A program made the translations under genes and the position numbers. Positions 42,060 through 51,819 of a stretch of 64,000 nucleotides of DNA are shown piece after piece. The DNA is from an uncultured Fidelibacterota bacterium (GTDB lineage Bacteria; Fidelibacterota; Marinisomatia; Marinisomatales; Marinisomataceae): contig CACBFQ010000002.1 in NCBI GenBank assembly GCA_902538565.1, forward strand, positions 93,908 through 157,907, read 5' to 3'. Every line of letters starts with the position of its first letter. The first letter of the stretch is position 1. The notes beneath the pieces are model-generated. The model was not told the origin of the DNA. It did not search any database and saw only the letters and a program-made list of their open reading frames with translations.

Positions 42060-43292
42060 TTATTCAACTGTAAAAATTTGAAATCCTGAATACGATTCCA
42101 TTTCATGTTCAGCAATATCTAAACCAATGATTTCTTCTTGTTCGGATACTCTTACGCCCATTAAAACTTTTATAGAATAAAAAATTAAAAAAGCCGATAA
42201 AGTACTGAAAATTCCATATGATAATACACCTATAAACTGGGTTCCAAAAGAATGATTGGTTGAAAATATTCCGACAGCTAATGTACCCCATATTCCACAT
42301 ACAAGATGAACCGATATTGCTCCTACAGGATCATCAATCTTAATTTTATCAAAAAATATAATAGAAAAAACGACTAACATACCTGAGATTAAACCTACAT
42401 ATATCGCATTCATTGGAGATATAACATCTGCGCCAGCAGTTATACCCACAAGTCCAGCTAATGAACCATTTAGAATCATTGATAAATCGTTGGTTTTTAA
42501 GTAAAAGACAGAGGCCAACAATGAACCAACAATTCCAGCGGCAGCCGACAAGGATGTTGTCACAAAAACATAAGATACTGAACCGGGATCAGCTGAAAGT
42601 ACTGAACCTCCGTTAAATCCATACCAACCAAACCATAAAAGAAATACTCCTATAGCTGCAAGAGGCATATTATGTCCCATTATTGGTTTTACTCCCCCTT
42701 TTGTATATTTTCCAATTCTTGGACCGAGCAAGTATGCACAAACTAAAGCAGCCCAACCACCAACACTGTGTACCACTGTGGAACCAGCAAAGTCATAAAA
42801 ACCCATTTGATGTAAGAATCCTCCACCCCATTTCCATGAACCTGCAATTGGATAAATTAGAGCAACATACAATAATGAAAACAATAAAAATGAATTTAAT
42901 TTTATTCTTTCAGCTACTGCACCTGAAACAATTGTTGCAGCAGTTGCAGCAAACATTGCTTGAAAAATAAAGTCTGTATAGTATGTGTATTGACCACTAG
43001 CATATTCAATGAGCCCAGCATCTCCAGCTGGAACATTTAGACCCCAGCCACCAAAACCAAAGAATTGACCAATAGAAAAATCACCAGGATACATTAAATT
43101 AAAACCACAAAGAGCATATGTTAATAGACCAATAGAAATTATGCTTACATTTTTAAACAGAATATTAACAGTATTTTTAGTTCTTGTTAATCCTGTTTCA
43201 AGTGCTGAAAAACCTAAATGCATTATGAATACTAATATAGTAGCAACAAGCATCCATAAATTGTTTACTGTGAAAAGTTCTAATGAATTCAC
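42060..43292 (-). CDS. amtB: Ammonium transporter AmtB
   Basis: 410 residues with about eleven membrane spans. GFSALETGLTRTKNTVNILFKN, GGFLHQMGFYDFAGSTVVHSVGGWAALV (first pore His), FLLWFGWYGFNGGSV and PVGAISVHLVCGIWGTLAVGIF (second pore His) mark the Amt family. The start is a GTG at 43292 with a GGGGG box seven bases upstream. Coupled to a PII gene downstream. Gas or ion channel for ammonium at low external nitrogen, in keeping with an oligotrophic marine cell. Confidence 0.96.
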   Translation of the reverse strand: MNSLELFTVNNLWMLVATILVFIMHLGFSALETGLTRTKNTVNILFKNVSIISIGLLTYALCGFNLMYPGDFSIGQFFGFGGWGLNVPAGDAGLIEYASGQYTYYTDFIFQAMFAATAATIVSGAVAERIKLNSFLLFSLLYVALIYPIAGSWKWGGGFLHQMGFYDFAGSTVVHSVGGWAALVCAYLLGPRIGKYTKGGVKPIMGHNMPLAAIGVFLLWFGWYGFNGGSVLSADPGSVSYVFVTTSLSAAAGIVGSLLASVFYLKTNDLSMILNGSLAGLVGITAGADVISPMNAIYVGLISGMLVVFSIIFFDKIKIDDPVGAISVHLVCGIWGTLAVGIFSTNHSFGTQFIGVLSYGIFSTLSAFLIFYSIKVLMGVRVSEQEEIIGLDIAEHEMESYSGFQIFTVE

Positions 43293-43429
43293 TTAAAACC
43301 CCCGCTTTTATTATTTTAATAAAATTTTAAAAAAATAAAGTCAAAAAGACAAAGAAAATTAATTATTAAGTATATTATAATTAATAACTTAATATTTTTA
43401 AGTAAAAACGATATTACTATTAAATTAAG

Positions 43430-44410
43430 TTAATTTTTTAAATGATTGGTAAAAAAATCAGCAGCAAACTTGAAAGATTTTTCTCTAGCTACATCATTAC
43501 CACCCATGATTGGTCCTCTTCCCGCACAAGTTAATAATGCCAACTTTTGCATTGATGGATTGTTGATAGGAATTTTCCAGAATTCACTAAAAAATATAGT
43601 ACCTTCGTTGTTCATTGGGAAGAAGCAATCACCAAGCGTGTAGCCATGTTCTAATTTAGTTAACTCCATCTCTCTGTCAAAAGAATGATGAGCATTTTCA
43701 TAAATAGTGATATCAATATTATGAGGTAATCCACTTTGATCTATCTTATCAATGAAATTTGTACATGCGGTAGCTGGTACCCAATTATCTAATTCACCAA
43801 AAAGAATATGAATTGGTGCCTGACTAAAAATCATTGCCTCTCCTGGAAAAGGGTAAATTAGACATCCGGGATAAATTGGTAGATGTGCAGCAAACTTATA
43901 TTTTCCGTTATTAATTGAATTAACTAATGGAATCCATGCAGAATATAGAGATACAGCTCCTCCTAAGCTCCATCCTGTTATTCCAGCTTTATTAATATCA
44001 ATATTTGGATGTTCAGACAATGTTTCAAGAGCAAGGTAACTATCAAGAATCATCATTGCAGTAGTTACTTCAACTTGACTTCCAACCGTTGTATCAATAT
44101 CTCTGCTATCAAAACTATGTAATTGGAATGTTGCAAAACCCAATTCATTATACATTTCTAAATATTTTAAATGATGGGGACCCCAATTCAGACTTCCTGC
44201 TACTCCAATAATAATTGGATATTTACTTTCTTTGTCAAAATTATCAGGAAAAGTTAAAATTCCAAAAATTGTCTGTTTTTCTTGATTATCAAGATCAGTA
44301 ATTATTTCTTCAAAAGAAAATGGATTTCTGCTCTCAAAAATAATGGTTTCATTTAACGCTTCCTGGGCTATAATCTGAGAAAAAATTAATACTAGTAATA
44401 TTTCTTTCAT
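43430..44410 (-). CDS. Secreted alpha/beta hydrolase (dienelactone hydrolase-like)
   Basis: 326 residues. Signal peptide up to SQIIAQ (about 16). The nucleophile elbow is GITGWSLGGAVSLY (Ser about 147), the acid is in FGELDNWVPATAC and the histidine in YENAHHSFD. This gives a complete Ser-Asp-His triad in the order of the dienelactone hydrolase/prolyl-oligopeptidase-like group. Probable ester or peptide hydrolase in the periplasm. The start overlaps the Ogt gene stop by 4 bases. Substrate unknown. Confidence 0.8.
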   Translation of the reverse strand: MKEILLVLIFSQIIAQEALNETIIFESRNPFSFEEIITDLDNQEKQTIFGILTFPDNFDKESKYPIIIGVAGSLNWGPHHLKYLEMYNELGFATFQLHSFDSRDIDTTVGSQVEVTTAMMILDSYLALETLSEHPNIDINKAGITGWSLGGAVSLYSAWIPLVNSINNGKYKFAAHLPIYPGCLIYPFPGEAMIFSQAPIHILFGELDNWVPATACTNFIDKIDQSGLPHNIDITIYENAHHSFDREMELTKLEHGYTLGDCFFPMNNEGTIFFSEFWKIPINNPSMQKLALLTCAGRGPIMGGNDVAREKSFKFAADFFTNHLKN

Positions 44411-44901
44411 GATTTCTCCAATAATTGTAAATACGATTTAAATAGTAATCCACCTCCACCACTATAACCTACAAGCTCTCCATTACTTCCAACGATTCTA
44501 TGACAAGGAATAATAATAGGTATTTTATTGGATCCGCTTACTCTGCCGACTGCTCTAGCAGATTTAGGCTCTTTAATTTTTTCAGCAACCTGCTTATAAC
44601 TTTTTGTTTTTCCGTATGGAATTTTGGACATTTCTGTAAAAACTTTTAATGAAAACTCTGAACCTTCAATATGAACTGGAATATCAAATTTTTTAAGCTT
44701 TCTAGCAAAATAAGCATTCAATTGATTTTGGACCTCTTTAGCAAATTTTGAAGGACTATTTTTATTGATTTTTAAAGATAATTGCCTTTCCATTAAATCA
44801 TTTTTATTATCTGAAAATGATAAGTCAAACAGCTTATTGTCATTAAATAGAATTCGAAAATAAAAATGGAAATTATTAACCTGGAATATTTTTTGATTCA
44901 T
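44407..44901 (-). CDS. ogt: Methylated-DNA--protein-cysteine methyltransferase
   Basis: 164 residues. The acceptor cysteine lies in IPIIIPCHRIVGSNGELVGYSGG (about 129), with the helix-turn-helix region IPYGKTKSYKQVAEKI and the Arg finger in SARAVGRVSG. Removes alkyl groups from O6-alkylguanine by self-alkylation. Start ATG 44901 overlaps the previous stop (ATGA); a TTG two codons upstream is less likely. Confidence 0.93.
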   Translation of the reverse strand: MNQKIFQVNNFHFYFRILFNDNKLFDLSFSDNKNDLMERQLSLKINKNSPSKFAKEVQNQLNAYFARKLKKFDIPVHIEGSEFSLKVFTEMSKIPYGKTKSYKQVAEKIKEPKSARAVGRVSGSNKIPIIIPCHRIVGSNGELVGYSGGGGLLFKSYLQLLEKS

Positions 44902-45227
44902 GACCAAAAATTAATATCATCATGGATTTGTACTGTTTGAACTCTCATTTTTTTGTACCACTGTTTTCCGTGTTTCTTTGCTTCGATGTGTAAAAAATTT
45001 TTCCTCCAAATATCTATGCCTTCTAAATCTTTCCAATATGATATGAATGTGTTCTCATTTCCATCACCAAATTTGTCATAACCTAGATACCCAGGAATAT
45101 CTACTACTGCATCAATAGTTTTTTGATCCATATCAGCATAACCTTCTAAATCATTACTAAGTTGATATGAGAATATAACAGCATAACAACCTTTAACATT
45201 TTTTGGAATTTTATGGATTTTTTCCAT
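44898..45227 (-). CDS. ABM-domain (antibiotic biosynthesis monooxygenase-like) protein
   Basis: 109 residues, a small ferredoxin-like alpha/beta fold. YAVIFSYQLSNDLEGYADMDQKTIDAVVDIPGYLGY, then FISYWKDLEGIDIWRKNFLHIEAKKHGKQWY is the usual ABM pattern of the group including heme-degrading and quinol monooxygenases. The position of an active-site His/Asn cannot be fixed by eye. Cytoplasmic. Precedes ogt by ATGA overlap. Confidence 0.75.
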   Translation of the reverse strand: MEKIHKIPKNVKGCYAVIFSYQLSNDLEGYADMDQKTIDAVVDIPGYLGYDKFGDGNENTFISYWKDLEGIDIWRKNFLHIEAKKHGKQWYKKMRVQTVQIHDDINFWS

Positions 45228-45267
45228 TAAGCCTTACTTATAGTTGAAATACATATAAATGAACAAA

Positions 45268-45378
45268 TTAGTATCTTAAAATAAATCTGCTGCCACATTT
45301 AGTGCATTTTGCAAGAAAACTAATATACTCATACCACTTGGTTCTTACCCAAGTATGCTTGCATTTTAAACATTTCAT
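45268..45378 (-). CDS. 36-residue zinc-ribbon protein
   Basis: A short frame, ATG 45378 to TAA, with two CxxC knuckles: C-L-K-C at residues 3-6 and C-T-K-C at 25-28, separated by an aromatic, basic stretch (HTWVRTKWYEY). This is the spacing of a minimal zinc ribbon. It fills the gap between the ABM gene and the thioredoxin-like gene on the opposite strand. Conserved-looking motif, short length, no clear ribosome site; expression is inferred. Confidence 0.6.
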   Translation of the reverse strand: MKCLKCKHTWVRTKWYEYISFLAKCTKCGSRFILRY

Positions 45379-45431
45379 AGTTCTCAAAATTTAAGTATTT
45401 TCTTTAAAAAAACTATATAATATCAAAGATA

Positions 45432-46064
45432 ATGAACTCTAAAATACTAAAAATTATCATTGCTGGAATGGCCATTTGTATCATCTTTTTATCGTACAAA
45501 TTCAATGATGTAAATAAAGACTTAAAAAAATATAAAGAACGCTATAAAGAACTATCAATTTTGTATTTAAATGAAGTGATTGAAGCTCCTAAACTTGAAG
45601 CGCCATCAGCTGAAGATATGAAAGTTACAACAATAGATTTTGATAGTAATATGCTACAATTCTCCGATCTTGAAAATAATATTTTCACTATTCAAGATTT
45701 TAAGGGGAAAAATCTTTTTATCAACTATTGGGCAACTTGGTGTAATCCTTGTTTAGCCGAAATGCCTTATATGGCTGAGCTGTATGAAAAATACAAAAAT
45801 GAAAAAAATATTATTTTTTTATACTTATCTAGAGAAAAATTAGATACAATAAAAAATTATATACCAAAAGATGAAAGTCTTCAAAAACTGCCAATTTACA
45901 AGATTATCACAGATGATGAATTCTTTGCAACCTCAGGTATTCCAACTACCTTCATTGTTAACGCAGATGGAGAAGTTATTGTAAAGGATCTTGGAAGTGC
46001 TTTTTGGAATGACGAATCTGTCTTCAAATTCATTGATAATCTAATTGGTAATAATGAAATCTAA
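45432..46064 (+). CDS. Membrane-anchored TlpA/ResA-type thioredoxin
   Basis: 210 residues. A single N-terminal membrane helix (about 5-22) is followed by a charged helical linker and a thioredoxin domain from about 70. The active site is INYWATWCNPCLAEMPYM (C-N-P-C about 100-103), and the cis-Pro segment is SGIPTTFIVNADG. The periplasmic orientation and CxxC fit a disulfide reductase for cytochrome or outer protein maturation. The 3' end overlaps the IDO-like gene by 11 bases, so the two are translated together. Confidence 0.88.
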   Translation: MNSKILKIIIAGMAICIIFLSYKFNDVNKDLKKYKERYKELSILYLNEVIEAPKLEAPSAEDMKVTTIDFDSNMLQFSDLENNIFTIQDFKGKNLFINYWATWCNPCLAEMPYMAELYEKYKNEKNIIFLYLSREKLDTIKNYIPKDESLQKLPIYKIITDDEFFATSGIPTTFIVNADGEVIVKDLGSAFWNDESVFKFIDNLIGNNEI

Positions 46065-47646
46065 TATTTCAATTATCACAGATGATCACTTTCCGTACCT
46101 TGGCAATGGAATTCAATTTAATGAACATTTATTTGGGTTAGAGTTTGATGCAAACTTAATTCAACAAACATCAGAATTGATATGGCAACCTAATTCCACC
46201 TTACCATACTCGACCCTTAAAAAACTTCCAGCTCCTTATAACATATTATCAGATATTGCGCTTGAAATGACCGTACACAACAATTCAAAAACAGGTTTAA
46301 TTGGACAGAATGCGCTTTTTGATGAAGTAAAATTAATTGATGATGGATTAATGGATAAATTTATTTTTGATGTACAAAATCATATTGCTAATCCAACAAA
46401 AGAATCAGCTGAATTAATCGCCAATGTTAGGTGTTGGTCTTCATGGTTAGCTAATGGAATTAAAATTGAGCCAATCTTTAACGGAAAAAAGAAAGCATGT
46501 TCATTCATTCCATGGCCACTATCAGGATTGCTTTTACTATCTTCAAGAATTACAGGTCAACAACCTGAATTTGAGTATGCTGCAGATTATGTATTGCGTT
46601 CTGGAATTCTTCCAGATCAAGAATTAGATAATTATGATGATTTAATTAAAAATATAGATTATATAAGATCAATTAAGCCTTTAGTTGCTTTTCACGATTT
46701 TGATGGAAACGAGCAAGGATTTAGAATGACCCACCTTGCTATGGAAAGAACATGTAATATGTTAATTGAAAATGCTCTTTTAGCAGTTGAGGGAAATGAT
46801 ATTAAGGAAAATCTTGAAAAAATTGAATTGGCTACAATGCAGTCTAATCAATTATTTAATACGATGTGGAAAGTAAGTGAACCATTGCTCTACAACAAAG
46901 AAGTAAGGATTTTTATTCAAGGCCTGTTTGGAAATCAAGGAAGTATCTATCCTGAAGAGGGTTTATTTTTTGAAAATTGTGGAGATATATTTAACGAAAA
47001 TTATGACTCTAAAGGTTGCTATTTATCAAATTTACATGGCCAAACCGGTGCAAACAGCTCATATCATCCCATCGCAGATGAAATTACTGGCGTTGGTAAT
47101 CATACTCACGCATATATCGCAGATGAAATAGTTGATAAATCTATGATCAAAGGAGTTTTAGAGAAAGGATATGTAAGCTCTGACGATTTACCAAAAAATG
47201 TTGAAGTTGATTCACTAACAAAATTACTAAAATCATTTAGAGTTGGATACAGACCTCCTGCGCATCATGCCATGATTGTTAGAACAAGAAATATCATTCA
47301 AAACTCAAATTATTTTTCAAAGATCGAATCTAGTAATGATAATAAAAAAATCTTAGCTAGTGCAGTACGATGGATTATTCAGCATAGAATAGATCATTAT
47401 AAAATGGTTGTTAGTTACATTCTTAGAGCACCCGATCCTTACAAACATCAAACAAAAGCCAAAGGTACTGGAGGATCTCCAACTCCTACTTTCCTTCCAA
47501 AAATGTTTTCTCTCAGTATAGATAGATTACAGAGTTTGGTAGAAAATGAAAATTTACCATGGGCAGATAAGCTTATTAATATTACGTCTAATCACGAAAC
47601 TGCAATGCAACAATTCAAAAAAATTGCAATGCAATCTGAAAATTAA
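46054..47646 (+). CDS. Indoleamine 2,3-dioxygenase-like heme protein
   Basis: 530 residues, longer than animal IDO (about 400). Motifs of the IDO family are visible in order: GQTGANSSYHPIADEITGV (cf. the GGSAGQSS...D..LG segment), YRPPAHHAMI (cf. YMPPAHRNFL), HRIDHYKMVVSYIL with the probable heme-ligand His at about 448, and KAKGTGGSPTPTFL (cf. EAKGTGGTDLMNFL) at about 467. No signal peptide. The distal loop (AHHA) keeps a basic residue. The substrate may be tryptophan or another indole; related enzymes act on other aromatic compounds. ATG 46054 is preferred to TTG 46045. Overlaps the thioredoxin-like gene. Superfamily well supported, substrate open. Confidence 0.75.
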   Translation: MKSNISIITDDHFPYLGNGIQFNEHLFGLEFDANLIQQTSELIWQPNSTLPYSTLKKLPAPYNILSDIALEMTVHNNSKTGLIGQNALFDEVKLIDDGLMDKFIFDVQNHIANPTKESAELIANVRCWSSWLANGIKIEPIFNGKKKACSFIPWPLSGLLLLSSRITGQQPEFEYAADYVLRSGILPDQELDNYDDLIKNIDYIRSIKPLVAFHDFDGNEQGFRMTHLAMERTCNMLIENALLAVEGNDIKENLEKIELATMQSNQLFNTMWKVSEPLLYNKEVRIFIQGLFGNQGSIYPEEGLFFENCGDIFNENYDSKGCYLSNLHGQTGANSSYHPIADEITGVGNHTHAYIADEIVDKSMIKGVLEKGYVSSDDLPKNVEVDSLTKLLKSFRVGYRPPAHHAMIVRTRNIIQNSNYFSKIESSNDNKKILASAVRWIIQHRIDHYKMVVSYILRAPDPYKHQTKAKGTGGSPTPTFLPKMFSLSIDRLQSLVENENLPWADKLINITSNHETAMQQFKKIAMQSEN

Positions 47647-49880
47647 AAATTATCTGTAATTAAATGCTCCATGAAGAAATCAGCCATCTTCTTATAAAGA
47701 TGGTATTTATTCTTCCACCCATCAGCTGGATAATCTTCGCTTAAAAAATTGTTATTTGACATTCCATGGTTAGCATTTGAATAAATGAACATCTCCATAT
47801 CTTTTCCATGTTCTGCATACGCTTTAGCAAGCTTTATTGAATGCTGATGATGAACGTTATCATCTGCATTTCCATGTATCTGGAGTAGATGTCCTTTAGC
47901 TTTATCTACATGTGTAAGAACTGAGGCATTTTTATATCCTTCTGGATTTTCTTCGACTAACCCCATATATCTCTCTGTCCAAATAGTGTCATACAATAAC
48001 GGCTCTACGTTTGGAGCAATAGATATACCAGCTTTAAAATAATCGCTGGCTAGAGTCATACACATATTAGTCAAATAACCGCCACCACTCCAACCCCATA
48101 TCCCGATATTTTCCCCGTCAACATAAGTTAGTCCTTGTAAATATTTTGCTGCTTCAATATGATCCTTAACAAGATATTTACCATAATCACCATAAGCTAA
48201 ATCTTTGAATGCTTTTCCTCTTCCACCAGTGCCTCTATTGTCAAATGAAAAAATGATAAAATCCCTACTTGCAAAATATTGATGCAAAGTGTGACTTCCT
48301 GCACCCCACCTGTTGATAACTAGTTGTGACCCAGGACCACCATAATTATAAAGAATAACAGGATATTGTTTCATTGGATCAAAATTATGAGGATATGTAA
48401 TTAAAGCATTAAGCCTAGTGCCGTCATCCGTAAAAATATTAATTAGTTGAGGATACGTTAGATTATATGCATCAAATTTAGACTTATCTGTTTCTCTGAG
48501 AATTCTAACAATTTTTCCATTATCTTCTCTTATGAGTGTTTTCGGAGGAACTGTAAGACTAGAGTATGAATTAATGAAATAGTTTAATGTTGGAGAGAAA
48601 GATGATGAATGAGAGCCTTTTTCTTTGGTAAGTTTTTTAAGTCTGGAGCCATTAAATTTAATAGAATAAAGATGATCTTCTGTTTCAGTCTCTTTCTTAG
48701 CTGAGAAATAAATTATTTCATTATTGTAATCAATTGCACTTATGTTATTTACCTCCCAATCTCCCCTTGTAACTTGGTTTATTGGTCTTCCATCAGGTCT
48801 ATTTCTGTAAATATGACTGAATCCATCTTTTTCAGAAATCCAGATAATTTCTCCATCATCCATAATCGCAAAACTAAAACCTCTCTTGGGAGCCCATGTA
48901 CCAATTTCACCTGGAACAATAAAAGGAGCCCTATCAACCCAAGAATCATTTGAATCATTTAGAATTAGGTCTGCCCCATTAGTATCAAAATCATATTTGT
49001 ACAAATTCCAATCATTTTGCTTCCTATTTAAAGTGGCAAAATAAAGATTAGATGAATTTGTTTGCCATATAATATCAGGAATGTAATATGAAGTATCTGG
49101 TAAGTTGACTGATCTATATTCTTTATTTTTTAAATCTAATATACTAATCGAAACAACAGGATTATCTTCACCAGTTTTCGGATACCTGATGTACTTTACA
49201 ACTGGATATTGTGCTTCATAATCAACCAAGGCATACTCTTTAACATATGTTTGGTCCTCTCTTATAAACGCAATGTATTCACTATTAGGACTCCACTTAT
49301 ATGAATCATAAGTACCAAACTCTTCTTCATAAACCCATCCAAAATGTCCGTTCAGAATATCTTTGCTCCCATCAAAAGTTAGTTGTTCTTCAAAATCATT
49401 AGTTAAATCAAAAAGGTATAGATTATTATCATTTCGAACGAATGCTAGCTTTTTGGAATCTGGAGAAAATTTTACATTTCTTAAACTATCAGGATCAGTA
49501 GTGACAGGGGTTAAAGATTCTGATGATATATCGTAAACATAATATGAACCATAAGAAGAATGTCTCCATAGTTTTACTGAATTCTTTTTCAAAAGCAACT
49601 TTGTTTGATCTGGGCTAAATGAATACGAAAAATTGCTAATGATATTTTTGTTGACTGTAAAAGCTTTTAAAGTATCATTCGAAGCAAGATTATATTCATA
49701 AAATTCTAACCCTTCATCACTTCTTTCCGAAAAATAATATGAATCAGAACTACTCTTCCAATCATATCTTCCTATTGATTCGGTTCTAAATGTGCCATCA
49801 AGAACGCTATCCAAAGATATTTTACTTTGAGCAAAAAGAGCACTAAAAATTAAAGAAATAGTTAAGTATTTATATCTCAT
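47643..49880 (-). CDS. Secreted S9B dipeptidyl-peptidase IV-like protease
   Basis: 745 residues. The signal peptide ends at LFAQS (about 19). An eight-bladed beta-propeller with many FSPDS and WSPNSEYIAFIRED repeats occupies about 25-480. It is followed by the alpha/beta hydrolase domain with nucleophile GIWGWSGGGYLTNM (Ser about 601), acid in HGNADDNVHHQHS and His in NANHGMSNN. The double-Glu motif for the substrate N-terminus is seen in YEEEFGT. Cuts X-Pro or related dipeptides from the N-terminus in the periplasm or outside. Convergent with, and overlapping by 4 bases, the IDO-like gene. Confidence 0.93.
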   Translation of the reverse strand: MRYKYLTISLIFSALFAQSKISLDSVLDGTFRTESIGRYDWKSSSDSYYFSERSDEGLEFYEYNLASNDTLKAFTVNKNIISNFSYSFSPDQTKLLLKKNSVKLWRHSSYGSYYVYDISSESLTPVTTDPDSLRNVKFSPDSKKLAFVRNDNNLYLFDLTNDFEEQLTFDGSKDILNGHFGWVYEEEFGTYDSYKWSPNSEYIAFIREDQTYVKEYALVDYEAQYPVVKYIRYPKTGEDNPVVSISILDLKNKEYRSVNLPDTSYYIPDIIWQTNSSNLYFATLNRKQNDWNLYKYDFDTNGADLILNDSNDSWVDRAPFIVPGEIGTWAPKRGFSFAIMDDGEIIWISEKDGFSHIYRNRPDGRPINQVTRGDWEVNNISAIDYNNEIIYFSAKKETETEDHLYSIKFNGSRLKKLTKEKGSHSSSFSPTLNYFINSYSSLTVPPKTLIREDNGKIVRILRETDKSKFDAYNLTYPQLINIFTDDGTRLNALITYPHNFDPMKQYPVILYNYGGPGSQLVINRWGAGSHTLHQYFASRDFIIFSFDNRGTGGRGKAFKDLAYGDYGKYLVKDHIEAAKYLQGLTYVDGENIGIWGWSGGGYLTNMCMTLASDYFKAGISIAPNVEPLLYDTIWTERYMGLVEENPEGYKNASVLTHVDKAKGHLLQIHGNADDNVHHQHSIKLAKAYAEHGKDMEMFIYSNANHGMSNNNFLSEDYPADGWKNKYHLYKKMADFFMEHLITDNF

Positions 49881-49965
49881 ATTTTGAATATAGAAATTTT
49901 TTATGAAAAAAATCTAACTTTAATAAATTTGCATTAACATTGATGCTGTTATAAATTCGCTGTCT

Positions 49966-51819
49966 ATGGGCTTAATAACAAACATGAGAAGTAGAATGCA
50001 AGTAGTAATGTGGACTATCTTGGTTCTCTTTGTTACAAGTATGGCAATTGGTGGTCTAGTTGGTGGTGCCAGTATTACTGATATTTTTGGTGGTCGTCAA
50101 GGTAATGAAGTTGGTTCATTAAACGGGAAACCAATATTATTTGAAGATTTTAATCAATTAGTTTCTAATGAAATTAATAGATTAGATCAACAATCTGGTC
50201 GTTCAATCTCGGACGAGGAAAGAGAATATATTAGAGCTGTTGTATGGGAGCGATTAATTGCTGATTTAATAGTGCAAGAGCAAATTGAAAAAAATAAAAT
50301 TGTGGTTGGCGACGATGAAGTTTTATTTCAAATGAAAAATAATCCTCCTCCATTTCTACAAAACTCAGATGCCTTTCAATCATTTGGAAGATTTGATTTG
50401 GAAAAATATTTAGATGCTGTCCTAAACCCTGGGCAAATTGATTGGAAACCAATTGAAGATTTCATGCAGAATGTATATTTGCCTAGCTACAAACTACAAC
50501 AATATGTTTCCAATGCAGCAGCTATCACTTCAAACGATGTATTAGAAGATTACAAAAAAAGATTTTTAAACTATAAAGTTGAAATTCTTCATGTTACCGA
50601 AAAGGCAATTGATCAAGATTTTTATAACGGACTAATAGCAGATAGACCATCTGATGATGAATTACTTAATCTTTACAATGAAAACATTTCAGATTATGAC
50701 CAACCTGAATTAAGATATTTAAAGTATGTTAAGTGGCCAATTATGTCTAATGCAACTGATACATTGCGCGTTAAACTTGAAGCTGAAGATTTAATTTTTA
50801 GATTAAACGAAGGCGAAGATTTCGCTTTATTAGCTAATACTTATACAGAAGATCCAAGCAATAGTTCTGATCCTCAAAATCTAAAAGGTGGAAGTCTTGG
50901 ATGGTTTAATAAAGGACAGTTATTACCTGAGTTTGAAATAGCATCTTTTGAAGCTGAAAAAGGTTCAATTGTTGGCCCAATTTTAACAGATTATGGATAT
51001 CATGTAATAAAAGTTAATGATAAACGTACTGTGGATAGTAATGAGCAAGTTAATGCTTCTCATATTCTTTTAACGATTCAACCTGGAAGAGGTACTGAAA
51101 ACGAACTGAAAGATACTGCAAGTATTTTTGCATTAGAAGCAACTGAATATGGATTTTTTACATTAGCTGATTCTTTGGGATTAGAAGTTCAAGTAACTGG
51201 CGGTCTCAGAAAAGAGTCAATTTTTGTTGATAATTTTGGAGTTGGAAGAAGTGCAGTCAATTTTGCATTCAATAATATTGAAGGTTCAACTTCTGATGCA
51301 ATTAAGAATGATAATTTCTATGGAGTATTTTTCCTTGATAAAGTTGAAAAAGAAAAAACTATACCTTTTGAAGTTGTTAAAAAAGATTTGAAGAGTGAAT
51401 ATTTATCTGATTTCAAAAAAAATCACATAAAAAACTTAGCTGAATCGATAAAAGATAGCAATAAGGGCGAAATGAACCTTTCAGCTATATATCAAAATAA
51501 TGAAAATCTTGAATACGTGGCTGAAGCGAATTCAGCTTTAATTGGGAGTTTTGAATCTATCGGTAAGAGTAACTTCATAGTCGGTGCACTAGCCAATGCT
51601 AAAGAAGGCGATATTCTTGGTCCCTTACCAACTTTAAGAGGTCAAGCATTTTTAAAAGTAATTGATATCGCTGATGTTGTAATGAGTGATTTTGAAGAAA
51701 AGAAAGATGCTATTAAGTTTAGTTTACTTATTGATAGACAAAATGCTATTTGGGGTAATTGGCTACAAGCATTAAGAGATAATGCTAATCTTAAAGATTA
51801 TAGATACGATTTTTATTAA
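49966..51819 (+). CDS. PpiD/SurA-type periplasmic isomerase, membrane-anchored
   Basis: 617 residues. It begins with MGLITNMRSRMQVVMWTILVLF, a membrane helix at about 12-32, then a SurA_N-like chaperone region (NEVGSLNGKPILFEDF, YIRAVVWERLIADLIVQ). A parvulin domain follows with LRYLKYVKWP, FALLANTYTEDPSN, GGSLGWFNKGQLLPEFEIASF and YGYHVIKV, and then a second, weaker half. This is the plan of PpiD, which helps outer-membrane and periplasmic proteins to fold. It is read divergently from the DPP-IV-like gene (85-base gap). Confidence 0.88.
   Translation: MGLITNMRSRMQVVMWTILVLFVTSMAIGGLVGGASITDIFGGRQGNEVGSLNGKPILFEDFNQLVSNEINRLDQQSGRSISDEEREYIRAVVWERLIADLIVQEQIEKNKIVVGDDEVLFQMKNNPPPFLQNSDAFQSFGRFDLEKYLDAVLNPGQIDWKPIEDFMQNVYLPSYKLQQYVSNAAAITSNDVLEDYKKRFLNYKVEILHVTEKAIDQDFYNGLIADRPSDDELLNLYNENISDYDQPELRYLKYVKWPIMSNATDTLRVKLEAEDLIFRLNEGEDFALLANTYTEDPSNSSDPQNLKGGSLGWFNKGQLLPEFEIASFEAEKGSIVGPILTDYGYHVIKVNDKRTVDSNEQVNASHILLTIQPGRGTENELKDTASIFALEATEYGFFTLADSLGLEVQVTGGLRKESIFVDNFGVGRSAVNFAFNNIEGSTSDAIKNDNFYGVFFLDKVEKEKTIPFEVVKKDLKSEYLSDFKKNHIKNLAESIKDSNKGEMNLSAIYQNNENLEYVAEANSALIGSFESIGKSNFIVGALANAKEGDILGPLPTLRGQAFLKVIDIADVVMSDFEEKKDAIKFSLLIDRQNAIWGNWLQALRDNANLKDYRYDFY

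Noticed and set aside
43293..43429. Sigma-54 (-24/-12) promoter upstream of amtB
   Set aside because: No GG-N10-GC element at the right spacing; the region is only AT-rich.
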